Source: Lentimicrobiaceae bacterium (GTDB taxonomy: Bacteria; Bacteroidota; Bacteroidia; Bacteroidales; P3). Taken from it: DNA of 64,000 nt. The stretch's first letter is position 1, and the number at the start of each line of letters is the position of its first letter. Made by a program: the position numbers and the translations under genes. The notes beneath the pieces are model-generated. The model saw nothing but the letters and a program-made list of their open reading frames with translations. It searched no databases and had not been told where the DNA came from. The DNA is taken from assembly GCA_022510485.1 (NCBI GenBank), contig JAFLTI010000003.1, positions 32,405 through 96,404 on the forward strand. Reading direction: 5' to 3'. Below are positions 42,191 through 51,060 of this stretch, piece by piece.

Positions 42191-44353
42191 TTATCTCTTT
42201 ATCAGACCGTCTAAATCAACCGAAAGCGACACATAGAAAGTAATGCCCGGAGAGGTGCTGGAAACCAAATCGTAACGGGCAGGCTTGTAGTTAAACAGAT
42301 TGTCTAAGCCGAGATTGAGCGAAATGGCGTTCATAAACCGCTGGCTCAGGTTGAGCTTCCACATAGTGTAGGCGGGATAATGCACCTTTTCGTAAACCGT
42401 GATTCCTTGGTCGTCTAAATAGTCGGTGGCAACCACCGAGCTAAGATCCGACAGCACGCGCCCGCTCAGCGATACGCCTAAGGCATACCACTTTTTCTCC
42501 CAGCGGTAGTCAAAACGCACCACCCCTGTATGCGGTCGGGCGTAACTCACGTTTATGCCACCCTCTTTCTGACGGTCAAACACATAGGAGTAGCTTAACT
42601 TGATGCCGAAACCATAAGGTAGCCTAATCATAAAGTTCATATCCGCCCCTGCCGTATGGGAACGGTTTACATTGCGGTAAAAAGCCGTGTCTTGATTCGA
42701 GTTGTAAACGGTGGTAATCTTGTCTTGGGTATAGCAGTAGTAACCGCTCGCCGTAAGGCTCAAGTTCTTGTGCGCGTATTCAAGGCTCAGCAAAACGTTC
42801 TGGCTCTTTTCGGGCTTCAGATTGGGATTCCCGAAGATGACAAACCAACCCAGACCGCCCATATCGTAATCTGAATACATCTCCTTGAGCGAAGGCGCAC
42901 GGAAACCGCCCGCATACGAAAGCCGCAGAGAAACAGGATTTATCTTGTACATCAGCGATACCTTGGGCGAAAGATGGGGCAGCTTGAAACTGCTGTTGTA
43001 ATCCATACGCAGTCCGTAAACCAAAAACCATTGCTTTTTGAATTCTACATCATGCTGCACGTATGCCGCCGCCGTATGTGCCGTATACTCGCGGAACTCT
43101 CCGCCGGATAAGGTATCAAACTGGTTCGACATCAAACTCTCGTTAAAGTATTCCACTCCGGCGGACAGTACGTTTTGGGGCGTAAAACGGTAGTCGGTAT
43201 AGATACTCGCCTTGTGCTGCATATTGCCGTACTCCTTGTCGGAACGCCCTGCCTTGGGCAGGTAGCGGTATTTATCGTAGCAGTCAAAGGCATAGTCGGC
43301 ACTCAGATGCGCCTTGTCGTTTATATCATAAGAAAGCACCGCGCCCGCCGTACCGTCTATATAACGGTTGATGCGCGTTTGCGAATAATCGCGCTCCCGA
43401 TGATAGAACCCTCCCCGCAGCTTGAGCGAGAGATTGGGCAGGAAATTATAGCGGAAACTCTGATTGGCATTGATGGTTCGCCCGCCATAGATATAAGAAG
43501 GCGCCGAAGTAGCGTCTTTGCCATAAAGAACATAAGTATCCATGCTCCTGTAAGAAGCGTTGGTCATACTGTTGAACCGCTTTCTGTCAAAGCCAAGGGT
43601 GGCACCGTATTTCTGCTCGTTTTGGGAACCATACCGCCCGTTGAGGTTGAGCATCCAAGGTCTGTCTGCTTCTTTGGTAATGATATTTACCACACCGCCA
43701 ATCGCATTGGAACCATAAAGGGCGGAACCGGCGCCACGCACAATCTCCACCCTTTCTATATTATCCGTATTGAGACGCTCATAGTCGATATTGTTCATGC
43801 TCTCGCCCGCCATACGTTCTCCGTCGATAAGAAAAAGCACATCGTTGCCGCCCATCCCCTGCATATTCATCACCACCTGTCCGTCCATAGTACGGCTAAA
43901 CTCCACGCCCGGAATTTCGGTCTGCAACACATCGGCAATCGTGAGAGCCCCTGTCTTTTCTATTTCCTTTGCGGGAATCACGGTAGTAATTACCGGCACG
44001 TCTTTAAGCGTTTTAGGTGTGCGGGTGCTGGTAACCACCACCGCCTCCAATTGCGACTGTAGCGGAGACAGCCTAAAGTCTACCGATGTGTCGCCCTCCA
44101 CCTGCAACGCCACGCTCAAAGCTTCGTACCCGGTATAACGCACCGAAATATGGTATAGCCCGGCGGCAGGCAACTTATAGCGGTAACTGCCGTCTTGCGC
44201 CGATACCGTGCCTTTTCTCAACCCCTGCACCTGCAAGGTCGCCATAGGCAAGGCTTGCCCCTCCGTATCGAGAATACGGCCATTTAGACTTTGCGCCCAT
44301 CCCGAAGAAAGGGTAGAGGCAAAAAACAACACAAGCAAGCGGAACCTACGCAT
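42191..44353 (-). CDS. hmuR: TonB-dependent haem receptor (HmuR-like)
   Basis: A 720-residue outer-membrane receptor. After the signal peptide comes a CarboxypepD_reg-like domain (SLNGRILDTEGQALPMATLQVQG), then the plug (about 103-230: VVVTSTRTPKTLKDVPVITTVIP, RVEIVRGAGSALYGSNAIGGVVNIIT) and the barrel. FRAP (484-487) and NPNL (509-512) are the paired boxes typical of haem receptors. The stretch between them contains no His but two Met (492, 498). Together with the HmuY-like gene 14 bases upstream this forms a haem-uptake operon like hmuYR of Porphyromonas gingivalis. Confidence 0.9.
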   Translation of the reverse strand: MRRFRLLVLFFASTLSSGWAQSLNGRILDTEGQALPMATLQVQGLRKGTVSAQDGSYRYKLPAAGLYHISVRYTGYEALSVALQVEGDTSVDFRLSPLQSQLEAVVVTSTRTPKTLKDVPVITTVIPAKEIEKTGALTIADVLQTEIPGVEFSRTMDGQVVMNMQGMGGNDVLFLIDGERMAGESMNNIDYERLNTDNIERVEIVRGAGSALYGSNAIGGVVNIITKEADRPWMLNLNGRYGSQNEQKYGATLGFDRKRFNSMTNASYRSMDTYVLYGKDATSAPSYIYGGRTINANQSFRYNFLPNLSLKLRGGFYHRERDYSQTRINRYIDGTAGAVLSYDINDKAHLSADYAFDCYDKYRYLPKAGRSDKEYGNMQHKASIYTDYRFTPQNVLSAGVEYFNESLMSNQFDTLSGGEFREYTAHTAAAYVQHDVEFKKQWFLVYGLRMDYNSSFKLPHLSPKVSLMYKINPVSLRLSYAGGFRAPSLKEMYSDYDMGGLGWFVIFGNPNLKPEKSQNVLLSLEYAHKNLSLTASGYYCYTQDKITTVYNSNQDTAFYRNVNRSHTAGADMNFMIRLPYGFGIKLSYSYVFDRQKEGGINVSYARPHTGVVRFDYRWEKKWYALGVSLSGRVLSDLSSVVATDYLDDQGITVYEKVHYPAYTMWKLNLSQRFMNAISLNLGLDNLFNYKPARYDLVSSTSPGITFYVSLSVDLDGLIKR

Positions 44354-44367
44354 AGGTACAAAACAAC

Positions 44368-44937
44368 CTATTCAAAAGCAGGATAAACATAGCTGAACGT
44401 GGCAAACCCGGACTTGTCGTCAGAACTGGTAAAAGAAGAAAACTTAAGCTTGGCGTATTTCCCCTCTTGGGTTCTTACCACATATACGTTCTTGCTTACC
44501 GTATAGACAGGCGGCATACCGGAACGGCTCACCCAAGAGCTGAGCACGGGGTTAATTTCCGACTCCTTATAGATAACGATACCCTGCATCATCCCGCTCA
44601 TATCTACCGCTATGGAATCGGTTATATCGGGCGTGAACTCATCGGCGGGCAATTCGCTAAGCGCGGATAAAGAAGTGGCGTTCGATTTTAAGGCGGCTCC
44701 TTTATTGGTCTTTACATCGCCACGGTGCAAGGCTATATCCCATTGCGCGGGTTCGGCTTCCTCCACATTTAAGGTAAGAGGGACACCCGATTCAAAAGAA
44801 AGATACACCCACTGGTCGTAGGCGCTCACATCCACATCGGTAAGGAGATTCCCTTGTGTGTCGTTGGATTTGTTGCAGGCGGCAAGGCAAAGCAAGCACA
44901 AGGCAACAAACACAGCCGGAAAAATTTTCGTTTTCAT
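44368..44937 (-). CDS. hmuY: HmuY-family haem-binding lipoprotein
   Basis: A 189-residue exported lipoprotein, signal and lipobox ending CLAAC21. EPAQWDIALHRGDVKTN, YTVSKNVYVVRTQEGKYAKLKFSSF and FATFSYVYPAFE are the HmuY-family segments. P. gingivalis HmuY holds haem with two His; the matching loops here hold Met (113, 116, 117 and 141) and the only His of the mature part, His71, is elsewhere. Met coordination is known for some relatives in Tannerella and Prevotella. Start MKTKIFPAV at 44937 is chosen; the track start would extend through the promoter. Confidence 0.9.
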   Translation of the reverse strand: MKTKIFPAVFVALCLLCLAACNKSNDTQGNLLTDVDVSAYDQWVYLSFESGVPLTLNVEEAEPAQWDIALHRGDVKTNKGAALKSNATSLSALSELPADEFTPDITDSIAVDMSGMMQGIVIYKESEINPVLSSWVSRSGMPPVYTVSKNVYVVRTQEGKYAKLKFSSFTSSDDKSGFATFSYVYPAFE

Positions 44938-44976
44938 TTTGTCAATGTTTTTTGTCGCATAAGCAATTTTCGGCTG

Positions 44977-45007
44977 CAAAAATGGGTATTTTATTGCAGG
45001 TAACCAA
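44977..45007 (-). promoter_or_regulatory. Possible promoter of hmuYR
   Basis: On the minus strand TTGG (45007-45004), 19 bases, CATTTTTG (44984-44977), one mismatch. No Fur-box-like palindrome was recognised by eye. Confidence 0.45.
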
Positions 45008-45146
45008 TACATATAATTAGGTATTTTTCAAAAAACGGCTACCACAGGATAGGTATTCAAAAATATTCGTATCTTTATAACCTCAAGGTTTTGATAATAA
45101 ATCCGATGTGATTATAGATATTGGCTAACCAATAAAAAACAAGGAT

Positions 45147-46238
45147 ATGAAGAAATCTGTTTTACTGTTGGCTGCTTTAATGCCGTTCGTGATGTTTTCC
45201 TGCGAAAAGGAAAAGGCGGAAAAAGGGAGTGACGACATTGTCGGTTCGGATGGAAAATATTTGGTTAAGAAAATGACCTTTCAGGGAACATTGGGAGGCA
45301 CTTATGCGTACACTGATAACAGGGGCAAGCTGACCCAGAAAGTGGATGCCACGTTAAATTTTTCCTATATAAAAGGAAAAATGAGCCGATTAGACGCATC
45401 CGGAACATATTCCTATGTTGATGATTTGGAAGAGTTTTATGAAGGGAACACAACCAAATATTATGACGAAGAAAACTATAAAGGAAATGGAAATATCAAG
45501 TTTGCTTATAAAGACGACAGAGTGGAGGCGAAAATAACGGCACAAGGCAGAGTATGGGGAACATATATTGACGAAGGAGATAACGAAAACAACAGAACGT
45601 GGGAAGAGCAGGGAAGTCTTTCGGGAACCTATACTTTCAGCATGGATGACGGAATCGCCATTTCCGGATGTGGCACCTTTAAGGAAGATGCCAATAGCGA
45701 GTCCTATAATACAGACGAAATTAAGTTTGGATACGATGATAATGAACAATTAACAAGTGTTCATTACGCAGATGATGATGGTAGAATGGAATTCAAATGG
45801 AAAGACGGCAATATTGAAAATATAGGGTGGTTTTACGATGACGATTACTACTACAAAAAGGGTAGTAAAAGCATTATCAGAAGTCTTCTTGCCAAAAAGA
45901 AAACCCCAATGACCAAGTTCGGTAGTGTTGGGTGGGAAAACTGGGTTCGTGTTGAATACTCGCCTAAAGAGAATAAAAGCAATATAGATTTTTCCCGGCT
46001 TATTTTCGCCTATATTAGTGGAGAGTATGTTGAGTCGAATATCGGTGTTTTCGGCTTTACAGGTAAGGAAAGTAAAAATCTTCCGTCTACGGTTTATGTT
46101 GATGATGAACCCGCTCTTTCTTTTGAGTACGAATTTAATGGAAATGGCGCTGTAACCCGAATTAAATTGATTGCTGGACCGTATTTTGACAACGTAGAAT
46201 TAGAAATAGCTACGGCTACAATAAATATTGAATATTAG
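45147..46238 (+). CDS. Acidic lipoprotein of unknown function (DUF4595-like)
   Basis: A 363-residue exported lipoprotein: signal peptide and lipobox FVMFSC19. The mature part is rich in Asp, Glu, Tyr and Lys and is built from short repeated beta-hairpin-like units, such as GTLGGTYAYTDNRGKL, KFAYKDDRVEAKITAQG, IKFGYDDNEQLTSVHYADDDGRMEFKWKDGNIENI. That layout recalls DUF4595-type Bacteroidota lipoproteins, but I am not sure of the family. Composition (AT-rich, Asp/Lys-heavy) differs from flanking core genes. It is divergent from hmuY across a 209-base spacer and ends in its own terminator-like hairpin. Confidence 0.7.
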   Translation: MKKSVLLLAALMPFVMFSCEKEKAEKGSDDIVGSDGKYLVKKMTFQGTLGGTYAYTDNRGKLTQKVDATLNFSYIKGKMSRLDASGTYSYVDDLEEFYEGNTTKYYDEENYKGNGNIKFAYKDDRVEAKITAQGRVWGTYIDEGDNENNRTWEEQGSLSGTYTFSMDDGIAISGCGTFKEDANSESYNTDEIKFGYDDNEQLTSVHYADDDGRMEFKWKDGNIENIGWFYDDDYYYKKGSKSIIRSLLAKKKTPMTKFGSVGWENWVRVEYSPKENKSNIDFSRLIFAYISGEYVESNIGVFGFTGKESKNLPSTVYVDDEPALSFEYEFNGNGAVTRIKLIAGPYFDNVELEIATATINIEY

Positions 46239-46246
46239 TAATCGAT

Positions 46247-46298
46247 CCCCGTTTCCGATGCGCTTATCCCTACATATAAGGCGTCTGAAGAAACGGGG
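46247..46298 (+). terminator. Terminator-like hairpin after the acidic lipoprotein gene
   Basis: CCCCGTTTC and GAAACGGGG-type arms (46247-46255 and the region up to 46298) enclose an inner GCGCTTAT/ATAAGGCG pairing. The T tract behind it is poor. Confidence 0.55.
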
Positions 46299-46391
46299 GG
46301 GTTATTGTTTCCTGCTATGTACTCAAGCCAGTATCGATTGGGCATCGAGGGCATTGACAGTCGGTAGTGTAAAAAATTTCTTTGAAAAAAT

Positions 46392-46421
46392 TTTGTTTTA
46401 CAAAAAATACTCGTATCTTTG
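46392..46421 (+). promoter_or_regulatory. Promoter of the tRNA-tuf operon
   Basis: TTTG (46392-46395), 18 bases, TATCTTTG (46414-46421), preceded by A/T tracts (AAAAAATTTC, AAAAAATTTTG) like UP elements of stable RNA promoters. First tRNA begins 31 bases later. Confidence 0.8.
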
Positions 46422-46451
46422 CAGTCCTTTTTGCGCTATATACGTGCAAAC

Positions 46452-46524
46452 GCCAATGTAGCTCAGTTGGTAGAGCAGCTGATTTGTAATCAGCCGGTCG
46501 TGGGTTCGAGTCCCTTCATTGGCT
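46452..46524 (+). tRNA. tRNA-Thr (anticodon TGT)
   Basis: A 73-base cloverleaf with acceptor GCCAATG/CATTGGC, anticodon stem-loop CTGATTTGTAATCAG and T-arm GTGGGTTCGAGTCCC. CCA is not encoded. It is the counterpart in position of E. coli thrU. Confidence 0.97.
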
Positions 46525-46562
46525 CAACCGGACAACGAGATTGTGGCGGTGCGCAAAAATCT

Positions 46563-46644
46563 GGGAGGATTCCAGAGCGGTCAAATGGAACAGACTGTAA
46601 ATCTGTCGGCTTAGCCTTCGAAGGTTCGAATCCTTCTCCTCCCA
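46563..46644 (+). tRNA. tRNA-Tyr (anticodon GTA)
   Basis: An 82-base class II tRNA with a long variable arm. Acceptor GGGAGGA/TCCTCCC and anticodon loop CTGTAAA identify it. It is second in the cluster, like E. coli tyrU. Confidence 0.97.
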
Positions 46645-46652
46645 CCCACTTT

Positions 46653-46725
46653 GCGGAAGTAGCTCATTTGGTAGAGCGGTAGCCTTCCAAGCTACAGGTG
46701 GCGGGTTCGAGCCCCGTCTTCCGCT
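46653..46725 (+). tRNA. tRNA-Gly (anticodon TCC)
   Basis: A 73-base tRNA, acceptor GCGGAAG/CTTCCGC, anticodon segment GCCTTCCAAGC. It is third in the cluster, like E. coli glyT. Confidence 0.97.
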
Positions 46726-46738
46726 CCAAAACATACAA

Positions 46739-46810
<72 letters not shown>

Positions 46811-46877
46811 CCAAAAGGCGGGGGCAAAAGTTTGCTTCACGCAAATTGGTTTATATACACTAAAAACATTTTCAGCT

Positions 46878-48065
46878 ATGGCAAAAGAAACTTTTGTGCG
46901 TACCAAACCCCACGTTAACATTGGTACCATCGGTCACGTTGACCACGGTAAAACGACCTTGACCGCCGCCATCACCACCGTTTTGGCTAAAAAAGGTCTG
47001 TCCGAAGTTAAGTCCTTCGATTCTATCGATAACGCTCCCGAAGAAAAAGAACGTGGTATTACCATCAATACCGCCCACGTTGAATATCAGACGGAAGCCC
47101 GTCACTACGCTCACGTAGACTGCCCGGGTCACGCCGACTACGTTAAGAACATGGTTACCGGTGCTGCCCAGATGGACGGTGCTATCTTGGTAGTTGCCGC
47201 TACCGACGGTCCTATGCCCCAGACCCGCGAACACATCTTGTTGGCCCGTCAGGTAGGTGTACCCCGTATCGTTGTTTTCATGAACAAAGTAGACTTGGTT
47301 GACGACCCCGAATTGCTCGACCTCGTTGAAATGGAAATCCGTGAACTGCTTTCGTTCTACGAATATGACGGTGACAACACGCCCGTTATCCGCGGTTCGG
47401 CTTTGGGTGGTTTGAACAACGAACCCAAATGGGAAGAAAAGATCATGGAATTGATGGCTGCCGTTGACGAATGGATTCCCCTGCCGCAACGCGACGTTGA
47501 CAAAGATTTCTTGATGCCTATCGAAGACGTATTCTCCATTACCGGTCGTGGTACTGTAGCTACCGGTCGTGTTGAATCGGGCGTTATCAACTCCGGTGAT
47601 CCCGTTGAAATCATCGGTATGGGTGACGAAAAACTCAAATCCACCGTTACCGGTGTTGAAATGTTCCGCAAGATTTTGGATCGCGGTGAAGCCGGTGACA
47701 ACGTAGGTTTGTTGCTCCGTGGTATTGAAAAAGACCAGATCCGTCGTGGTATGGTTATTGCCAAGCCCGGTTCCGTAACCCCGCACAAGCACTTCAAGGC
47801 TCAGGTTTATATCTTGAAGAAGGAAGAAGGTGGTCGTCATACCCCGTTCCACAACAACTATCGTCCTCAGTTCTACTTCAGAACTACCGACGTTACCGGC
47901 GAAATCGTTCTGCCGCAGGGTGTGGAAATGGTTATGCCCGGCGATAACTTGACGATTGAAGTTAAGTTGCTGGCTCCTATCGCTATGAGCCAGAACCTCC
48001 GCTTCGCTATCCGTGAAGGTGGTAGAACGGTAGGTGCCGGTCAGGTAACTGAAATCCTCGACTAA
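46878..48065 (+). CDS. tuf: Elongation factor Tu
   Basis: A 395-residue GTPase bringing aminoacyl-tRNA to the ribosome. [14 protein letters not shown] (G1), RGITI (G2), [12 protein letters not shown] (G3) and NKVDLVDD (G4) are intact, and domains 2 and 3 are complete to [13 protein letters not shown]. It follows four tRNA genes and precedes trnW-secE-nusG. The base composition is very biased toward a few codons, as in highly expressed genes. A GTTTGC/GCAAA hairpin lies in the 67-base gap before it. Confidence 0.98.
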   Translation: MAKETFVRTKPHVNIGTIGHVDHGKTTLTAAITTVLAKKGLSEVKSFDSIDNAPEEKERGITINTAHVEYQTEARHYAHVDCPGHADYVKNMVTGAAQMDGAILVVAATDGPMPQTREHILLARQVGVPRIVVFMNKVDLVDDPELLDLVEMEIRELLSFYEYDGDNTPVIRGSALGGLNNEPKWEEKIMELMAAVDEWIPLPQRDVDKDFLMPIEDVFSITGRGTVATGRVESGVINSGDPVEIIGMGDEKLKSTVTGVEMFRKILDRGEAGDNVGLLLRGIEKDQIRRGMVIAKPGSVTPHKHFKAQVYILKKEEGGRHTPFHNNYRPQFYFRTTDVTGEIVLPQGVEMVMPGDNLTIEVKLLAPIAMSQNLRFAIREGGRTVGAGQVTEILD

Positions 48066-48085
48066 TTAGCCGCAAGCTTATAAAT

Positions 48086-48164
48086 AGAGGGTAAAACCCT
48101 CTGCTATGGCGGGTTTGTTCCTGAGGGGGGTGCCGAAAGATGTTCCCGTTAGGGATGAACCCGC
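48086..48164 (+). other. Inverted-repeat-rich spacer between tuf and trnW
   Basis: AGAGGGT-AAA-ACCCTCT (48086-48102) is a perfect 7-bp hairpin without a T tract. It is followed by GCGGGTT (48109-48115) pairing with AACCCGC (48158-48164) around an inner GTTCCC ... GGGATGAAC pairing. Two GTTC copies (48117 and 48142) can compete for one GAAC. It could be a processing signal for trnW or a regulatory fold. Confidence 0.55.
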
Positions 48165-48173
48165 GAATAGTAT

Positions 48174-48244
48174 AGGAGCATAGTTTAATGGTAGAATAGC
48201 GGTCTCCAAAACCGTTGATGGGAGTTCGATTCTCTCTGCTCCTG
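48174..48244 (+). tRNA. tRNA-Trp (anticodon CCA)
   Basis: A 71-base tRNA with acceptor AGGAGCA/TGCTCCT, discriminator G, and anticodon stem-loop CGGTCTCCAAAACCG. It lies between tuf and secE, a common bacterial position. Confidence 0.96.
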
Positions 48245-48267
48245 CTAAATTTAAACACGCTGAAAAA

Positions 48268-48486
48268 ATGTCAAAGTTTGTAAATTACGTAAAGGCCAGC
48301 AAGGAAGAATTGTTGCATAAAGTGTCGTGGCCTACGTACTCCGAACTGCAAAACAGTGCGGTGGTGGTGTTTGTGGCTGCCCTTATTATGGCTGTCATCG
48401 TGTTCTGTATGGATATGATTGCCGGCGCGCACCCCGATTTGGCGTGGAAAGGTATTTTGGGTTATATATATGACCTGCTAAGATAA
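48268..48486 (+). CDS. secE: Preprotein translocase subunit SecE
   Basis: A 72-residue single-span subunit of the SecYEG channel. The amphipathic N-terminal helix ends in the conserved EELLHKVSWPTYSELQNS, and one membrane helix follows (about 30-52). Size is normal for the minimal SecE form. A 184-base spacer separates it from nusG, much more than is usual. Confidence 0.95.
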   Translation: MSKFVNYVKASKEELLHKVSWPTYSELQNSAVVVFVAALIMAVIVFCMDMIAGAHPDLAWKGILGYIYDLLR

Positions 48487-48489
48487 AGA

Positions 48490-48670
48490 ATGAATAGGTT
48501 CGATTGACTTCCGGGTCTTTTGGGTACAGCTTCCGGTGCCTGCCGGAAAAGAAGTCGGACCGAATCCATATTACTACGGTTTTTAACCGCTCCATTAAAT
48601 TCAGCTCTGTCGCGCCTTATGGTGATCCGGTGGCTACTGGGAAGGTGCGGCTGCTAATCCGACGAAGAGA
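48490..48670 (+). promoter_or_regulatory. Structured secE-nusG spacer, candidate leader RNA
   Basis: Three foldable parts are visible. First, GGTTCG...GACTTC (48497-48511) pairs with GAAGTC...CGAATCC (48551-48567) and encloses TTCCGG (48531-48536)/CCGGAA (48543-48548); a second TTCCGG at 48509 could compete. Second, CGGTT-TTT-AACCG at 48577-48589. Third, TCTGTCG (48606-48612) can pair with CGAC-GA-AGA (48660-48668), next to the nusG ATG, enclosing CCGGT/ACTGG. A 5-codon frame ATG AAT AGG TTC GAT TGA begins at 48490. No known riboswitch class was recognised. Confidence 0.5.
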
Positions 48671-49213
48671 ATGACCGAACAAGTGAAGAATTGGTACGTA
48701 ATCCGCGCCGCCAGCGGCGAGGAGAAAAAGGTAAGGGATTATCTGCAAAGCGAAATATCAAGGCTGAACATTCAGGATTATATTTCGCAGGTACTCATTC
48801 CCACCGAAAAGGTATACACTATCCGCAACGGAAAGAAAGTGAGCACAGAACGCTCCTATCTGCCCGGTTATGTGTTGATAGAGGCTTTGTTGGTAGGCGA
48901 GATCCAGCACGTAGTCAAGAACATTCCGGGAGTTTTGGGCTTCTTGGGAAATCACGGCACACCTGTTCCTTTGCGTCCTGCCGAGGTGCAACGCATCCTC
49001 AAAAAGGTAGACGAATTGGCAGATTCGCCCGAAAAACCCATGGAACCCTTTATGGTTGGCGAACCGGTTAAGGTAACCGATGGTCCGTTCAACAATTTCT
49101 CGGCTGTGATTGAAGAAGTGAACGAGGAAAAGAAGAAGCTTAAGGTAATGGTGAAGATCTTTGGGCGAAAGACACCTCTCGAATTGAATTTCTCCCAAGT
49201 AGAGAAAGAGTAA
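48671..49213 (+). CDS. nusG: Transcription termination/antitermination factor NusG
   Basis: A 180-residue factor that binds RNA polymerase and links it to Rho or ribosomal S10. [18 protein letters not shown] opens the NGN domain, [10 protein letters not shown] and IPGVLGFLG follow, and the KOW domain is [25 protein letters not shown] at 48671 is the first codon after the structured spacer, preceded by GAAGAGA. Next in line is rplK, 46 bases on. Confidence 0.96.
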   Translation: MTEQVKNWYVIRAASGEEKKVRDYLQSEISRLNIQDYISQVLIPTEKVYTIRNGKKVSTERSYLPGYVLIEALLVGEIQHVVKNIPGVLGFLGNHGTPVPLRPAEVQRILKKVDELADSPEKPMEPFMVGEPVKVTDGPFNNFSAVIEEVNEEKKKLKVMVKIFGRKTPLELNFSQVEKE

Positions 49214-49259
49214 TGTGGTTTCATAAAGGTGTTTTTCACATTTAATTTTTAACAGAACA

Positions 49260-49706
49260 ATGGCAAAACAAGTTAGTGCCTTAATCAAGTTGCAGATCAA
49301 AGGCGGTGCTGCCAATCCTTCGCCTCCCGTAGGACCCGCGTTGGGTGCCAAGGGGGTTAACATCATGGAATTCTGCAAGCAGTTTAACGCGCGTACGCAG
49401 GATAAGGCCGGACAAGTACTTCCGGTTATCATCACCGTGTTCGCCGATAAATCGTTTGAGTTCGTGGTGAAGACTCCTCCGGTTGCCGTTCAGCTCAAGG
49501 AACTTTCTAAAGCAAAGAAAGGTTCTGCCGAACCTAACCGTAACAAGGTAGCCAGCGTTACTTGGGAGCAAGTCAGGACGATTGCCGAAAACAAAATGCC
49601 CGACTTAAACTGCTTTACGATCGGTTCAGCCATGAGCATGGTTGCCGGTACGGCTCGCAGTATGGGTATTGAAGTAAAAGGCGAAAAACCTGCCGAATTG
49701 AATTAA
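49260..49706 (+). CDS. rplK: Ribosomal protein L11
   Basis: A 148-residue protein of the GTPase-associated centre. [35 protein letters not shown] is the proline-rich N-terminal domain, and [25 protein letters not shown] the C-terminal, rRNA-binding domain. It begins the rplKAJL set and is followed 25 bases later by rplA. Confidence 0.98.
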   Translation: MAKQVSALIKLQIKGGAANPSPPVGPALGAKGVNIMEFCKQFNARTQDKAGQVLPVIITVFADKSFEFVVKTPPVAVQLKELSKAKKGSAEPNRNKVASVTWEQVRTIAENKMPDLNCFTIGSAMSMVAGTARSMGIEVKGEKPAELN

Positions 49707-49731
49707 GACATCACATTTTCAAACAACAACA

Positions 49732-50421
49732 ATGGCAAAAATCTCTAAAAAAAGAAAAGAAGCTTTGGCCAAAATCGATAAGGACAAGGTTTATTCCCTT
49801 AGCGAAGCTGCCGCTTTGGTAAAGGAAATGACCTACACCAAATTCGATGCTTCTGTTGACTTGGATGTGCGTTTGGGTGTGGATCCCCGCAAGGCGAATC
49901 AGATGGTTCGTGGCGTGGTTACCCTGCCTCACGGAACCGGCAAGCAAGTGCGCGTGTTGGTTCTCTGTACGCCCGACAAGGAAGAAGAAGCCAAAGCAGC
50001 CGGAGCCGATTACTACGGATTGGATGAATACGTAGAAAAAATCAAAGGCGGTTGGACGGACATTGACGTTGTTATTACCATGCCCAGCGTTATGCCCAAA
50101 GTGGGTGCGCTCGGTAAGGTGTTGGGCCCTCGCGGCTTGATGCCTAACCCTAAAACCGGAACCGTTACGATGGAAGTCGGAAAAGCGGTTAAGGAAGTAA
50201 AGGCTGGTAAAATCGACTTCAAGGTTGACAAGTTGGGGATTGTTCACGCCAGCGTGGCAAAGGTATCGTTCGATGCCGACAAGATTGCCGACAACGCCCG
50301 CGAACTTCTTCAAACCATCGTCAAGCTCAAACCGTCGGCGGCAAAAGGTACGTACATCAACAGTATCTGTATGTCAAGCACCATGAGCCCCGGTGTGAAG
50401 ATCGACCCCAAGTCTATCTAA
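49732..50421 (+). CDS. rplA: Ribosomal protein L1
   Basis: A 229-residue L1 stalk protein. [32 protein letters not shown] and [19 protein letters not shown] are the conserved segments. In other bacteria L1 represses its own operon by binding mRNA near rplK; whether a site exists here was not resolved by eye. Confidence 0.98.
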   Translation: MAKISKKRKEALAKIDKDKVYSLSEAAALVKEMTYTKFDASVDLDVRLGVDPRKANQMVRGVVTLPHGTGKQVRVLVLCTPDKEEEAKAAGADYYGLDEYVEKIKGGWTDIDVVITMPSVMPKVGALGKVLGPRGLMPNPKTGTVTMEVGKAVKEVKAGKIDFKVDKLGIVHASVAKVSFDADKIADNARELLQTIVKLKPSAAKGTYINSICMSSTMSPGVKIDPKSI

Positions 50422-50453
50422 TCCGGTATTAAAAACAGGTAATTTAACGAGGT

Positions 50454-50981
50454 ATGAAGAAAGAAGAAAAAGCCAAGATCATAGACGCCATCTATGAACA
50501 AGTGCAGGCAAAACCGCACATGTATGTAACCGACATCGCAGGAATGGATGCGGCTGCTACCAGTGCTTTGCGCCGTTCTTGTTTCAAGAATGGGGTCAAA
50601 TTGATTATGGTGAAGAATACCTTGCTTGAGAAAGCCTTGGAAAAGACAGGAATCGATTTCTCCGAATTGGCACCCGCTTTCAAGGGTACTACGGCTATCA
50701 TGCTTTCGGATGTAAACAAGGCTCCTGCCACGGTAATCAAAGAATTCAGAAAAAGGTCTGAATTGCCCATTTTGAAAGGCGCTTACGTAGAAGAGTCGTT
50801 CTATCTGGGTGATGCCAGCTTGGATGCTTTGGTTCAGATCAAATCCAAGAACGAGCTTATCGGCGAAATCGTTACACTGCTCCAGTCGCCCATCCAAAGC
50901 GTTATGGGCGCATTGGAATCGGCACCCAACAAGGTTGCCGGCGTGGTGAAGGCGTTGTCCGAAAGACCCGAACAAGCTTAA
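50454..50981 (+). CDS. rplJ: Ribosomal protein L10
   Basis: A 175-residue stalk base protein that carries L7/L12 dimers on its C-terminal helix. VTDIAGMDAAATSALRRSCFKNGVKLIMVKNTLLEKAL is the typical N-terminal part. The gap before it is only 32 bases, too short for a classic L10 leader; a small GGAGG/CCTCC hairpin is instead found after it. Confidence 0.97.
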   Translation: MKKEEKAKIIDAIYEQVQAKPHMYVTDIAGMDAAATSALRRSCFKNGVKLIMVKNTLLEKALEKTGIDFSELAPAFKGTTAIMLSDVNKAPATVIKEFRKRSELPILKGAYVEESFYLGDASLDALVQIKSKNELIGEIVTLLQSPIQSVMGALESAPNKVAGVVKALSERPEQA

Positions 50982-51006
50982 TCCGGTCAGGGTATCAAAA
51001 ACAACA

Positions 51007-51020
51007 GGAGGTTTTCCTCC
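51007..51020 (+). promoter_or_regulatory. Small hairpin between rplJ and rplL
   Basis: GGAGG-TTTT-CCTCC lies 40 bases before the rplL ATG. It may be an RNA processing or attenuation site that lets L7/L12 be made in excess over L10. Confidence 0.4.
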
Positions 51021-51060
51021 AACAAAACAAATTTTTTAGAACCTTAAAAAAGTCAAAACA

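Noticed and set aside
46228-46734. Short frames over the tRNA cluster (46228-46461, 46419-46682, 46516-46734)
   Set aside because: They overlap promoter and tRNA genes and have no coding character.
48600-48670. GGGAA ... GGTG ... AATCC pattern resembling part of a cobalamin riboswitch
   Set aside because: The B12 box and the remaining conserved core are missing, and nusG is not a B12-regulated gene.
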